The notes under the pieces: generated by a model
The model's database searches: none
Seen by the model: the letters and a program-made list of their open reading frames with translations, nothing else
What the model was told of the DNA's origin: nothing
Shown here: piece by piece, positions 7,359 through 12,527 of the stretch
Numbering within the stretch: the stretch's first letter is position 1
Layout of the letters: each line of letters begins with the position of its first letter
Translations under genes and position numbers: made by a program
Source: DASXTW01 sp046726275
Lineage (GTDB): Bacteria > Actinomycetota > UBA4738
Direction: 5' to 3'
DNA length: 12,527 nt
NCBI GenBank assembly: GCA_046726275.1
Contig: JBKPAF010000006.1
Span: 1 to 12,527 of the forward strand

Positions 7359-7443
7359 CCCCTAAAGAGGCCCGCCAGTTGGATGATGGTGGCCTCGACT
7401 CGACACACGGGTCTCAGCGGCCCTGGACGAGAAGGGAGGAAGC

Positions 7444-7902
7444 GTGTCGGATCCACAGACAACCCAGGACGTGGATCGCTATCGGACGCGCCCGGGATAC
7501 GATCCAATCGCTCGCGAGGATCGGGCCTCAGGGTGGTTCGGCTGGATTCTGTTCGCGGGCATCATGATGCTAATCCTGGGCTCGATCAACGCGATCCAGG
7601 GGTTCATCGCACTTCTCAATGGGAATTGGCTGGCGAGCAGCACCTCCCTTCCTGTCCAGTTCGACTACTCGACCTGGGGCTGGACGTGGATCATCTTCGG
7701 ATCGGTCGTTGCCATAGCTGGCCTCGGAGTGCTGGTCGGTCAACTGTGGGCACGGATCATCGGAGTGATCGTCGCCGGATTGAACCTGATCGCTCAGATC
7801 CTGTTCATCCCGGCATACCCACTCTGGGCGCTGACGGTCATCGCGTTGGACGTGCTCGTGATCTGGGCGCTCGCTGTGCACGGTGGAGAGGTACGGGACT
7901 AG
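7444..7902 (+). CDS. DUF7144 family four-helix membrane protein
   Basis: This 152-residue protein has a polar N-terminus of about 30 residues followed by four predicted membrane helices at roughly 31-57, 79-99, 103-123 and 127-146. The pattern GW..F.G..M...G..N.I.G..AL in helix 1, TWGW.....G in helix 2 and the AR..GV..A.LN.I.Q..F.PAYPLWAL block match the DUF7144 (tetraspan) family, common in actinobacteria and of unknown function. The GTG start at 7444 has GGAGG at 7435-7439, 4 nt away, a good ribosome-binding site. It is divergent from the ATPase-arc unit and 31 nt upstream of the DUF1269 gene, probably in one transcript with it. The family name is from recognition of the pattern, not a search. 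Confidence 0.85.
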   Translation: MSDPQTTQDVDRYRTRPGYDPIAREDRASGWFGWILFAGIMMLILGSINAIQGFIALLNGNWLASSTSLPVQFDYSTWGWTWIIFGSVVAIAGLGVLVGQLWARIIGVIVAGLNLIAQILFIPAYPLWALTVIALDVLVIWALAVHGGEVRD

Positions 7903-7933
7903 TTCGAATCCGGAAGCGTTCGGGACATAGGTC

Positions 7934-8434
7934 ATGGCAGAGTTGATCGCCATCGCGTACCCGGACACGATGACGGCCTCGCTCGCGATGGAGGAGGTCG
8001 AACGCCGCTCGCAGGAGCTTCTCATCCAGCACGACGCGGTGGCCGTGATCATCCGGGACGCGAGCGGGAAGTTCAAGACGATCACGAACGCCCACGCTGT
8101 CGGCGATGTGGCAACCTACGGGATGTTCTGGGGCCTGTTGTTCGGGCTGTTGTTCTTCGTTCCGTTCCTGGGCATGGCCTTCGGGGCAGCGCTGGGCGCC
8201 CTCCTGGCCAAGATCGAACAGACGGGGATCGACAAGGCTTTCCAGGATCGCATTCGTGACCTGCTGAAGCCCGGAACTTCCGCGCTGTTCATGGTGATAG
8301 ACAGGACGACGCCGAAGCGAGCCGTCGGTGCCATCCGCCACTTCGGCGGCACCGTCCTCAAGAGCTCGCTATCAGCGGACGCACAGAACGAGCTTCAGGA
8401 AGCGCTGCACGGGACAGCGCCCGCTTCCGTCTGA
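7934..8434 (+). CDS. DUF1269 domain membrane protein
   Basis: The 166-residue protein follows the DUF1269 plan. An N-terminal ferredoxin-like part starts MAELIAIAYPD and includes EEVERR and a DAVAVIIRD strand. A glycine-rich hydrophobic segment follows at about 62-92, with repeated small-residue spacing (GMFWGLLFGLLFFVPFLG, then GMAFGAALGALL). The soluble C-terminal part contains I.K.FQDRIRDLLKPGTSALFMV. The hydrophobic run is long enough for two helices or a re-entrant hairpin. Function is unknown for the family. The ribosome-binding site is weak (AGG shortly before the ATG), and with only 31 nt after the DUF7144 gene, read-through from that gene is likely. It converges on the LuxR-type gene with an 11-nt gap and no clear terminator between them. 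Confidence 0.85.
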   Translation: MAELIAIAYPDTMTASLAMEEVERRSQELLIQHDAVAVIIRDASGKFKTITNAHAVGDVATYGMFWGLLFGLLFFVPFLGMAFGAALGALLAKIEQTGIDKAFQDRIRDLLKPGTSALFMVIDRTTPKRAVGAIRHFGGTVLKSSLSADAQNELQEALHGTAPASV

Positions 8435-8445
8435 CGCATCGCGGG

Positions 8446-10821
8446 TCAGCTGGCGCGGCTGAGATTCGGCTCAGGCTGCGCACTGTCGATCAGAGCGAGA
8501 GTCCGTGCTGATTCGACGGCCTGCGTTCTGGTCGACACCCCCAGTTTTCGATACGCCGAAATGACCTGTGTTTTGACCGTGTTTCGGGATACGTGAAGCT
8601 GAGTTGCGATCTCTCCGAGGGAAAGATGGGTTGGGAGGTACTGCACGACCCTGATCTCCGCAGCCGTGAGCGCGGGGCCGACGACCTCCCTGGATCGGGC
8701 CGTGACACTCTGATTGGCCTCGTCGAAGAGAGCGTGCAGGACGGGAGCATCAGGCAGGTGGCTGAGATGACGCCGGGCATTGCGAAGAGCATCGCGGGTG
8801 GCGGCAACGTCGCCGAGCAGGAGATACGCCTGTCCGATCAGCATCCACCCCTCCGCGTTCATCCACGTCGCCAGGCCTGACAGCGAGGCGAGCAGCTTGG
8901 CCGCCCGCGCCGCGTCCCTCCGAGCCTGGGCCGGCTGACGCCAGCGAGCGCAGGAAAGGGCCGAGACCGCATACACGTCTGCCATGGACGCGTAATCCTG
9001 GAGCGGACTGCTCTCCACCTCGATCCTCGCTCGCTCGGAGAGTTCGCGCATCGTCTCCCAGTCCCCGCGCTCGGCGGCGATCATTGCCAGTTGTGCGAGG
9101 CTCATCGCATGCACACTCGCCTGCTCGAAGGCACTCAGGTCCGCCGCCTCCTGGAGCCTGGCCATGGCTTCCTCCTGCCGCCCCTGCAGGTGCAACGCCA
9201 CCCCCAAGAACAGCGCACAGAGAGCCCGCCACGGGCTTTCGTGTCGCTCGAGCTCGTAGCCCAATGAGGCATCCTCTTCCAGTCGTCTGATACCTCCCAA
9301 GCCGAGAACGGCTCGCGAGATCGCCATCGCCGACCGCAGCGACGCGCGCCCGTCCGGGAGAGGCCCGTTCTCCTCGGCGGTGCCGTGGCGATCCGCGATC
9401 GCGAGCCAGTGCGTAGCCCGTTCCACCTCACCGGTGGGGACGAAGGCGACCGAAGCCGCCGCGGCGAACCAAGGGATGGCTGCCAGCTCGTCTGCGGGGA
9501 GTGCGTCGATCCATCGGCAGATCGTCGTTGCCCTTCCCGCGGATATGTACGCAAGGAGGTTCCGGGCGACGACCCCTGCTGCGCGTGTGATGTCACCCGC
9601 CGCCCGAGCGTGGGAGAGAGCCATATCGGGATTGGAATTCGCCTCGAACCAATCGGACGCCCGTTGATGTTGGACCTTCAAACGCTTGGGGTCGCGACGT
9701 CGCAGCTCCGACCGGAGCATCTCTGCGAACAATTGATGTCGCCGATACCACACGCCGTTCTGGTTCAGGCGGGTGAGGAAGACATTCTCCCGCTCCAACT
9801 CCCCGAGCTTCACCGCCGAGCCGGACGCCCGAAGGACAGCGTCGCACAGTGGACCCGACAGGTGATCCAGCACGGCCGTTCCGAGCAGGAATTCAAGCTG
9901 GTCGGAAGGCATTCGATCCAACAGCTCGTCCCTCAGGTACTCGGACACCAGACCATCGCTGCCCGTGAAGGTTTCCAGCGCCTTGCCCAGGTGCTCCTGC
10001 TCGCGAAGGGAGAGGGCTGCAAGCTGGAGTCCTGCGGCCCATCCCTCCGTCCGTGCCACGATGCTCTCTGCCTCGGAGGCTCCCACCGGGATTCCTGAGG
10101 CGTGGAGGAGCTGCAGCCCTTCGAACGACGTCATCGCGAGCTGCTGGGAACCGAGGCGCACGAGAGACTGATTTGCCAGCATGCGACTCAACAGCATCGG
10201 AGGCTGGTCACGCCCGGAGAGGACCACATGGGAGCCCACCGGCAGATGCTGGACGATCACGGCGAGGAGCTCGAGTGATTCTGGGCTCGTGAGAACGTGG
10301 ACGTCGTCCAATACGAGGACGAACCTGCCATGGGCGATGGCACGGGCAACTCGAGGCAGCGAGTAGGCGATGAAGGAGCGGCCGCGGGCGTGAGAGCGAG
10401 GGAAGATCTCCGGCCCGAGCGCCAATACCTCGCCCAGCCCGAGGATGAGGTAGGCGAGGAGTTCGGATGGGTCGTTCTCGGTGCCGTCGAGCGTGATCCA
10501 GGCGAACGGCCGCTGATCCTCCTCCCGCCACTGTGAGAGCAAGGTGGTCTTTCCATAGCCAGGCGGTGCGATGACGAGCACGAGAGGCATGTCGTTCACG
10601 GATCGCAGGCGCTCGATCAGACGTGGGCGCTGGACGAGACCCGAACGGGGAGCGGGCGCATGCAGCTTGGCCTCGAGGGGCATGAACCAGGAGGCGCCCC
10701 TGTTCCCGCGCGGGGGTCGAGGACGCGACGATCGACCGGTGCCACTCGTAGTGGTGAGATCACGGGCAGCGGGCAAGGCAAAACTCGAGTTACCGGGCCT
10801 TTTCGGATTCAATCGCTCCAC
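8446..10821 (-). CDS. MalT-like LuxR-family transcriptional regulator (ATP-binding, STAND type)
   Basis: This is a large signal-dependent DNA-binding regulator of 791 residues. An N-terminal NTPase domain carries Walker A APPGYGKTT (85-93) and Walker B FVLVLDDVH (167-175). A long helical, TPR-like middle region of about 400-700 has repeated Ala/Leu/Arg helices. The C-terminus is a LuxR helix-turn-helix (718-777) with LTAAEIRVVQYL, SLGEIATQLHVSRNTVKTQ and AYRKLGVSTRTQAV. In MalT the middle region senses the inducer and ATP drives oligomerisation; the ligand here is unknown. The GTG at 10821 gives a Pro/Arg-rich extension of 46 residues. The ATG at 10683 (MPLEAKLHAP) coincides with the usual family start but lacks a Shine-Dalgarno, while the GTG has GGGGAG about 10 nt away, so the start is uncertain. 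It lies 165 bp after the small unrecognised gene, so it may have its own promoter. Confidence 0.93.
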   Translation of the reverse strand: MERLNPKRPGNSSFALPAARDLTTTSGTGRSSRPRPPRGNRGASWFMPLEAKLHAPAPRSGLVQRPRLIERLRSVNDMPLVLVIAPPGYGKTTLLSQWREEDQRPFAWITLDGTENDPSELLAYLILGLGEVLALGPEIFPRSHARGRSFIAYSLPRVARAIAHGRFVLVLDDVHVLTSPESLELLAVIVQHLPVGSHVVLSGRDQPPMLLSRMLANQSLVRLGSQQLAMTSFEGLQLLHASGIPVGASEAESIVARTEGWAAGLQLAALSLREQEHLGKALETFTGSDGLVSEYLRDELLDRMPSDQLEFLLGTAVLDHLSGPLCDAVLRASGSAVKLGELERENVFLTRLNQNGVWYRRHQLFAEMLRSELRRRDPKRLKVQHQRASDWFEANSNPDMALSHARAAGDITRAAGVVARNLLAYISAGRATTICRWIDALPADELAAIPWFAAAASVAFVPTGEVERATHWLAIADRHGTAEENGPLPDGRASLRSAMAISRAVLGLGGIRRLEEDASLGYELERHESPWRALCALFLGVALHLQGRQEEAMARLQEAADLSAFEQASVHAMSLAQLAMIAAERGDWETMRELSERARIEVESSPLQDYASMADVYAVSALSCARWRQPAQARRDAARAAKLLASLSGLATWMNAEGWMLIGQAYLLLGDVAATRDALRNARRHLSHLPDAPVLHALFDEANQSVTARSREVVGPALTAAEIRVVQYLPTHLSLGEIATQLHVSRNTVKTQVISAYRKLGVSTRTQAVESARTLALIDSAQPEPNLSRAS

Positions 10822-10986
10822 GGACCCGGGTCTCCCCTCGCTGCTGGCCGAGATCTAGACGCTAGGGTCGCCCCCGGCGTCCGTCTGTTTGCTATCGAAC
10901 CCAAAGCGATCATTGCTTGCCTTGCTCGCTCACCCCGTTTGACGCAGCCCTCGACGGCCACGGGCCGTAACCTAGCATGCCGGGGA
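10822..10986. promoter_or_regulatory. intergenic region upstream of the LuxR/MalT gene
   Basis: These 165 bp separate the small unrecognised gene from the LuxR/MalT gene, both on the minus strand. The region holds a perfect 6-3-6 inverted repeat, ACGGCC-acg-GGCCGT (10954-10968). A GC-rich hairpin, CCGGG-gatca-CCCGG (10980-10994), overlaps the upstream stop codon. Neither is followed by a T run, so a Rho-independent terminator is not supported. I see no clear -35/-10 pair. A promoter for the LuxR gene is inferred only from the gap. Confidence 0.35.
10954..10968. repeat. perfect 6-3-6 inverted repeat
   Basis: ACGGCC and GGCCGT are exact reverse complements with the 3-nt spacer ACG. The repeat lies about 135-145 bp upstream of the LuxR/MalT GTG and just after the stop of the preceding minus-strand gene. 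It could be an operator or a stable RNA hairpin at the 3' end of the STAS transcript. Confidence 0.4.
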
Positions 10987-11298
10987 TCACCCGGGCGGCT
11001 CCAGCAACACCGAGGCCGGAATGGGGACCCTCAGCGAGATCCGAACGTCGTGGCAGCCTCGGATATCGACATCGGTGACCTGAACGCCATGGCTGGCGCC
11101 CAGGCAGGAAACGATCTCCACGGCCGTCTCGAGGGCGGATTCACAAGGACCAATCAGATCGATGATCGACCTACGGCTATCCAGATATCCAAGGGATGCG
11201 TATGTCCGCGGCAAGCGGCCGTCGTCGCATTGATCGTTTGCCGGACCGTCGCCAGGCGTCTCACTCAATACGCGGAGCTCACAGCTGATGAACATCAC
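10987..11298 (-). CDS. small unrecognised protein, coupled to the STAS gene
   Basis: This frame gives 103 residues from GTG 11298, or 102 from ATG 11295. The STAS stop codon overlaps the start (GTGATG on the minus strand), a classic sign of translational coupling, which is the main reason to call it real. I recognise no family. It contains five cysteines (6, 24, 52, 65, 82), high for a protein this size in GC-rich DNA. It has an acidic/polar first third, a helix-like stretch SALETAVEIVSCLGA (about 54-68) and a strand-like C-terminus VQVTDVDIRGCHDVRISLRVP. There is no signal peptide or membrane segment, so it is probably cytosolic. Codon third positions are less GC-biased than in arcA. It may bind or modulate the STAS protein, which is an inference from coupling only. 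Confidence 0.6.
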   Translation of the reverse strand: MMFISCELRVLSETPGDGPANDQCDDGRLPRTYASLGYLDSRRSIIDLIGPCESALETAVEIVSCLGASHGVQVTDVDIRGCHDVRISLRVPIPASVLLEPPG

Positions 11299-11633
11299 GA
11301 AACCATCCTGTCTACCGGTTCAGCCAGTTGCGGCGAGACCTCCAGGTTCCGGATCTCATGGGCCTGGATCAGCCTCAACACCCGAGAGACGGATCGCGAG
11401 GGTGACCTCAGTACCACATGTCCTCGACCCTCGAGCCGATTCGCTGCCAGGAGAAGCGCACGAAGCCCGGCCCCATCCATGAAGCGCACGGCGGCCAGGT
11501 CGATGACCAGGTCTCCGTCCTTCGAGAGCAGTGGGAGCAGCGCATCACGGAGCTTCGGTGCGGTCCAGAGATCGAGCTCACCCGAAATGCAGACCACGCC
11601 TTGCTCCTCGATGTGGATCTGCAGTGCGTGCAT
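11295..11633 (-). CDS. STAS-domain protein (anti-sigma factor antagonist-like)
   Basis: A stand-alone STAS domain of 112 residues, the size of SpoIIAA/RsbV proteins. The ordered strand and helix pattern is clear: GELDLWTAPKLRDAL (18-32), LVIDLAAVRFMDGAGLRALLLA (42-63), GHVVLRSPSRSVSRVLRLIQ (71-90) and a final helix. Classical members bind an anti-sigma kinase and are switched by phosphorylation of a Ser/Thr in the D-S-S/T-G loop. Here that loop is D53-G-A-G, so the phosphoacceptor is missing. The protein may be constitutively active or work in another partner-binding role. No RsbW-type kinase is in the window. The ATG has GGAGGA about 4 nt upstream. Its stop overlaps the start of the next gene. 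A 29-bp region of inverted repeats lies 40-70 bp upstream and may control it. Confidence 0.88.
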   Translation of the reverse strand: MHALQIHIEEQGVVCISGELDLWTAPKLRDALLPLLSKDGDLVIDLAAVRFMDGAGLRALLLAANRLEGRGHVVLRSPSRSVSRVLRLIQAHEIRNLEVSPQLAEPVDRMVS

Positions 11634-11673
11634 CCATTCCTCCGCATCCCGAACCTATAAGGCGAACCAGACC

Positions 11674-11702
11674 GTGTCTGTCGTTCACCTGACACACAGA
11701 CA
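11674..11702. repeat. nested inverted repeats upstream of the STAS gene
   Basis: TGTCTGT (11675-11681) pairs with ACAGACA (11696-11702) across 14 nt. Alternatively GTGTC (11674-11678) pairs with GACAC (11691-11695), or TGTC (11679-11682) with GACA (11691-11694) across 8 nt. The competing pairings lie about 40-70 bp before the STAS ATG, where an operator or 5' leader hairpin could sit. Confidence 0.4.
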
Positions 11703-11901
11703 GATCGGCTGAGTGTGTACCGGGATCGAGCTCGCTGGCCGAAATGACGTCCCCAGCCCCCTCGCGCGGTACCTCGATTCGGGAGACCCTCGCTTCCGGC
11801 TTTCAGCACAATTGCTCTAACGGGTGACAATGTAGTCATCCACGATCTGACCCCGATGCCGGGCTCTCTCCTCCGCAGAAAGTGGGGCATCCTTCGTGGC
11901 A

Positions 11902-11930
11902 ATACGCGCGGCGTATCAGCAACGTGCTGA
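11902..11930. repeat. two tandem 15-bp inverted repeats (6-3-6) upstream of the Crp-type gene
   Basis: ATACGC-gcg-GCGTAT (11902-11916) and TCAGCA-acg-TGCTGA (11916-11930) are each perfect, with the same 6-3-6 geometry, and share one base. Their centres are 14 bp apart. They lie about 170-195 bp upstream of the Crp-type ATG. A tandem operator or a double hairpin are the two obvious readings. Confidence 0.45.
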
Positions 11931-11950
11931 ATTTGGTATTAGACCTAACA

Positions 11951-11961
11951 AGCCATTGGCT
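11951..11961. repeat. short perfect palindrome AGCCA-t-TGGCT
   Basis: Five-base arms around a single T. It lies 21 bp after the tandem 6-3-6 repeats and shortly after the smaller palindrome TTAGACCTAA (11939-11948), so four palindromes fall within 60 bp. Confidence 0.35.
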
Positions 11962-12006
11962 GTACCGTCGTGATCGTGACTGGCTTGCTTGCGTTCGTCT
12001 CCGACA

Positions 12007-12020
12007 TCCCCAGTCGGGGA
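12007..12020. repeat. short inverted repeat TCCCC-AGTC-GGGGA
   Basis: Perfect 5-bp arms with a 4-nt loop, about 77-90 bp upstream of the Crp-type ATG. It could be an operator or a 5' leader hairpin. On its own it would not be remarkable in GC-rich DNA. Confidence 0.3.
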
Positions 12021-12042
12021 CCAAGACCCAGAGGCTTCCCTT

Positions 12043-12062
12043 GGGGCGCTCAGTCTCGCCCC
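12043..12062 (+). repeat. leader hairpin GGGGCG-N8-CGCCCC before the Crp-type gene
   Basis: Perfect six-base, all-GC arms with an 8-nt loop, 35 nt before the ATG and about 23 nt before the Shine-Dalgarno. If transcribed it would be a stable stem. There is no T run, so it is not a classical terminator. Confidence 0.4.
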
Positions 12063-12096
12063 ACCCTTCGGGCCTCGTGTCCTCGAGGAGGAGACC

Positions 12097-12527
12097 ATGC
12101 GTACTCCAATCGATCCGGACCTCTCACTCACCGGTAATTTTCTCATCGACGCCCTGCCACGGGAGGAACGCAAACAACTGGTTGCGAAGATGCGGCGCGA
12201 GCGACTTCGTTTGGGGGAGGTACTCGCGGAGCCCGATCGCCCCACCACGCGTGTCCACTTCCCGGTTGGAGTCGTCATTTCACTCATCACCACGATGAGC
12301 GATGGCTCCGCTATGGAGACAGCCATGGTCGGCCGGGAGGGGATCGTTGGCATAGAGGTCTTTCTCGGGAACAGCACGGTGGGCAACATCTGGGCCATCA
12401 CGCAGGTGCCTGGAGAGGTGCTGTCACTCAGCTCGGAGGAGTTCGAGCGGGAGGTGACTGCCTCTCCAGAACTGTCGGCCACCCTCCGCGCGTTCACCAA
12501 TGCCCTCTTGATCCAGGAGGCCCAGGC
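12097..12527 (+). CDS. Crp/Fnr-type regulator, N-terminal part (cut by window edge)
   Basis: The visible 143 codons form a cyclic-nucleotide-binding-like beta-roll: FLIDALPREER at 15-25, RLRLGEVLAEPD at 36-47, VHFPVGVVISLITTMSDGSAMETAMVGREGIVG at 53-85, FLGNS at 89-93 and GEVLSLSSEEFE at 106-117. The VGREGxVG signature belongs to the Crp/Fnr subgroup that lacks the GE..RRSA cAMP-binding motif, so cAMP is probably not the ligand. No cysteine occurs in the visible part, so an Fnr-type iron-sulfur cluster in the N-terminus is not supported. The DNA-binding helix-turn-helix should lie beyond the window. The ATG has AGGAGG at 12086-12091, 5 nt away. It is divergent from the STAS gene, and the palindromes upstream could be autoregulatory sites. 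Confidence 0.87.
   Translation, partial: MRTPIDPDLSLTGNFLIDALPREERKQLVAKMRRERLRLGEVLAEPDRPTTRVHFPVGVVISLITTMSDGSAMETAMVGREGIVGIEVFLGNSTVGNIWAITQVPGEVLSLSSEEFEREVTASPELSATLRAFTNALLIQEAQ

Larger units (their letters stand above)
7237..7443. promoter_or_regulatory. divergent control region between the ATPase-arc unit and the DUF7144 gene
   Basis: About 200 bp separate two divergent gene sets, so both promoters should lie here. TCATCC-ggaga-GGATGA at 7276-7292 is a perfect 6-5-6 inverted repeat. CATCCC-N6-GGGATG at 7341-7358 is a second one, overlapping another TCATCC (7340-7345). A lone GGATGA sits at 7381-7386. The first site runs into the 8-bp palindrome TGAATTCA (7290-7297). For the plus strand, TTCACA (7294-7299) with CCTAAT (7315-7320) is a weak -35/-10 pair with only 15 bp spacing. 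I see no convincing promoter for the minus strand. The shared half-sites suggest an operator, but the regulator is unknown. Confidence 0.45.
11634..12096. promoter_or_regulatory. 463-bp divergent intergenic region between the STAS and Crp-type genes
   Basis: No credible gene was found here; open frames crossing it have no Shine-Dalgarno and run into the Crp-type gene in the wrong frame. Both promoters must lie within it, but I cannot name a firm -35/-10 pair. It is rich in short perfect inverted repeats at 11674-11702, 11902-11916, 11916-11930, 11951-11961, 12007-12020 and 12043-12062. There is also the smaller TTAGACCTAA at 11939-11948 and an imperfect GGGTGAC-N6-GTCATCC at 11822-11841. The segment 11900-11961 is locally more AT-rich than its surroundings, as expected for a regulated promoter. 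Confidence 0.5.

Noticed and set aside
7350..7365. GGGGATGCCCC as a DosR-like box, which would suit a hypoxia-linked ATPase
   Set aside because: It resembles the GGGAC...GTCCC core only loosely and lacks the conserved ACT/AGT parts. No DosR/DosS genes are in the window.
8402..8420. GCGCTG-N7-CAGCGC as a terminator between the convergent DUF1269 and LuxR genes
   Set aside because: It lies inside the DUF1269 coding region and no T run follows on either strand.
11822..11841. GGGTGAC-N6-GTCATCC as a Crp-type binding site
   Set aside because: The GTGA and TCA(C) parts are 8 bp apart instead of 6 and the outer bases mismatch, so it does not fit the Crp consensus; kept only as an imperfect palindrome in the intergenic description.
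11408..11902. Minus-strand 164-codon frame overlapping the STAS gene
   Set aside because: It is an out-of-frame shadow of the STAS coding sequence with an Arg/Ser-rich composition and no motif.
11882..12298. Plus-strand 138-codon frame across the STAS-Crp intergenic region
   Set aside because: It has no Shine-Dalgarno, no recognisable domain, and overlaps the well-supported Crp-type gene in the wrong frame.
1..12527. CRISPR arrays, tRNA/rRNA genes, transposases or phage genes
   Set aside because: No regularly spaced direct repeats, cloverleaf-like segments, terminal inverted repeats with transposase motifs or phage proteins were seen on either strand by reading.

Overview
The window reads as GC-rich chromosomal DNA from a high-GC bacterium. 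The likeliest source is an actinobacterium or a neighbouring lineage of uncultured soil or sediment bacteria. The clues are strong use of G or C at third codon positions, frequent GTG starts, an actinobacterial-type DUF7144 four-helix membrane protein, a large MalT-like LuxR regulator and a lone STAS protein. The sequence does not settle the phylum. I see no rRNA, tRNA, CRISPR array, insertion sequence or phage gene.

Region 1 (1-7248, all minus strand) is a tightly packed six-gene unit. In order of transcription it holds a P2A-type cation ATPase, arcB (ornithine carbamoyltransferase), arcC (carbamate kinase), arcA (arginine deiminase), a previously easy-to-miss 45-residue single-span membrane protein, and an NhaC-family antiporter cut by the window edge. 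Gaps are 10, 11, 19, 23 and 7 nt, and several stop codons lie on or next to the next ribosome-binding site. The three arc genes form a complete arginine deiminase pathway, which turns arginine into ornithine, CO2 and two ammonia with one ATP. An ATP-driven cation pump comes before them and a sodium/proton-type antiporter after them, in the place where an arginine/ornithine exchanger would be expected. A plausible reading is an energy and ion/pH homeostasis operon for anoxic, acid or starvation stress.

Region 2 (7249-8434) opens with a 195-bp divergent control region carrying repeated TCATCC/GGATGA half-sites. Two plus-strand membrane proteins follow, DUF7144 then DUF1269, probably co-transcribed.

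Region 3 (8446-11633, minus strand) holds a STAS-domain protein overlapping a small unrecognised cysteine-containing protein, then after 165 bp a 791-residue MalT-type LuxR regulator that converges on the DUF1269 gene.

Region 4 (11634-12527) is a 463-bp divergent intergenic stretch unusually rich in short perfect inverted repeats, followed by the start of a Crp/Fnr-type regulator that runs off the window. Three regulatory proteins (STAS, LuxR/MalT, Crp-like) next to the arginine deiminase unit suggest a stress-response neighbourhood, but no regulatory link can be proved from sequence alone.
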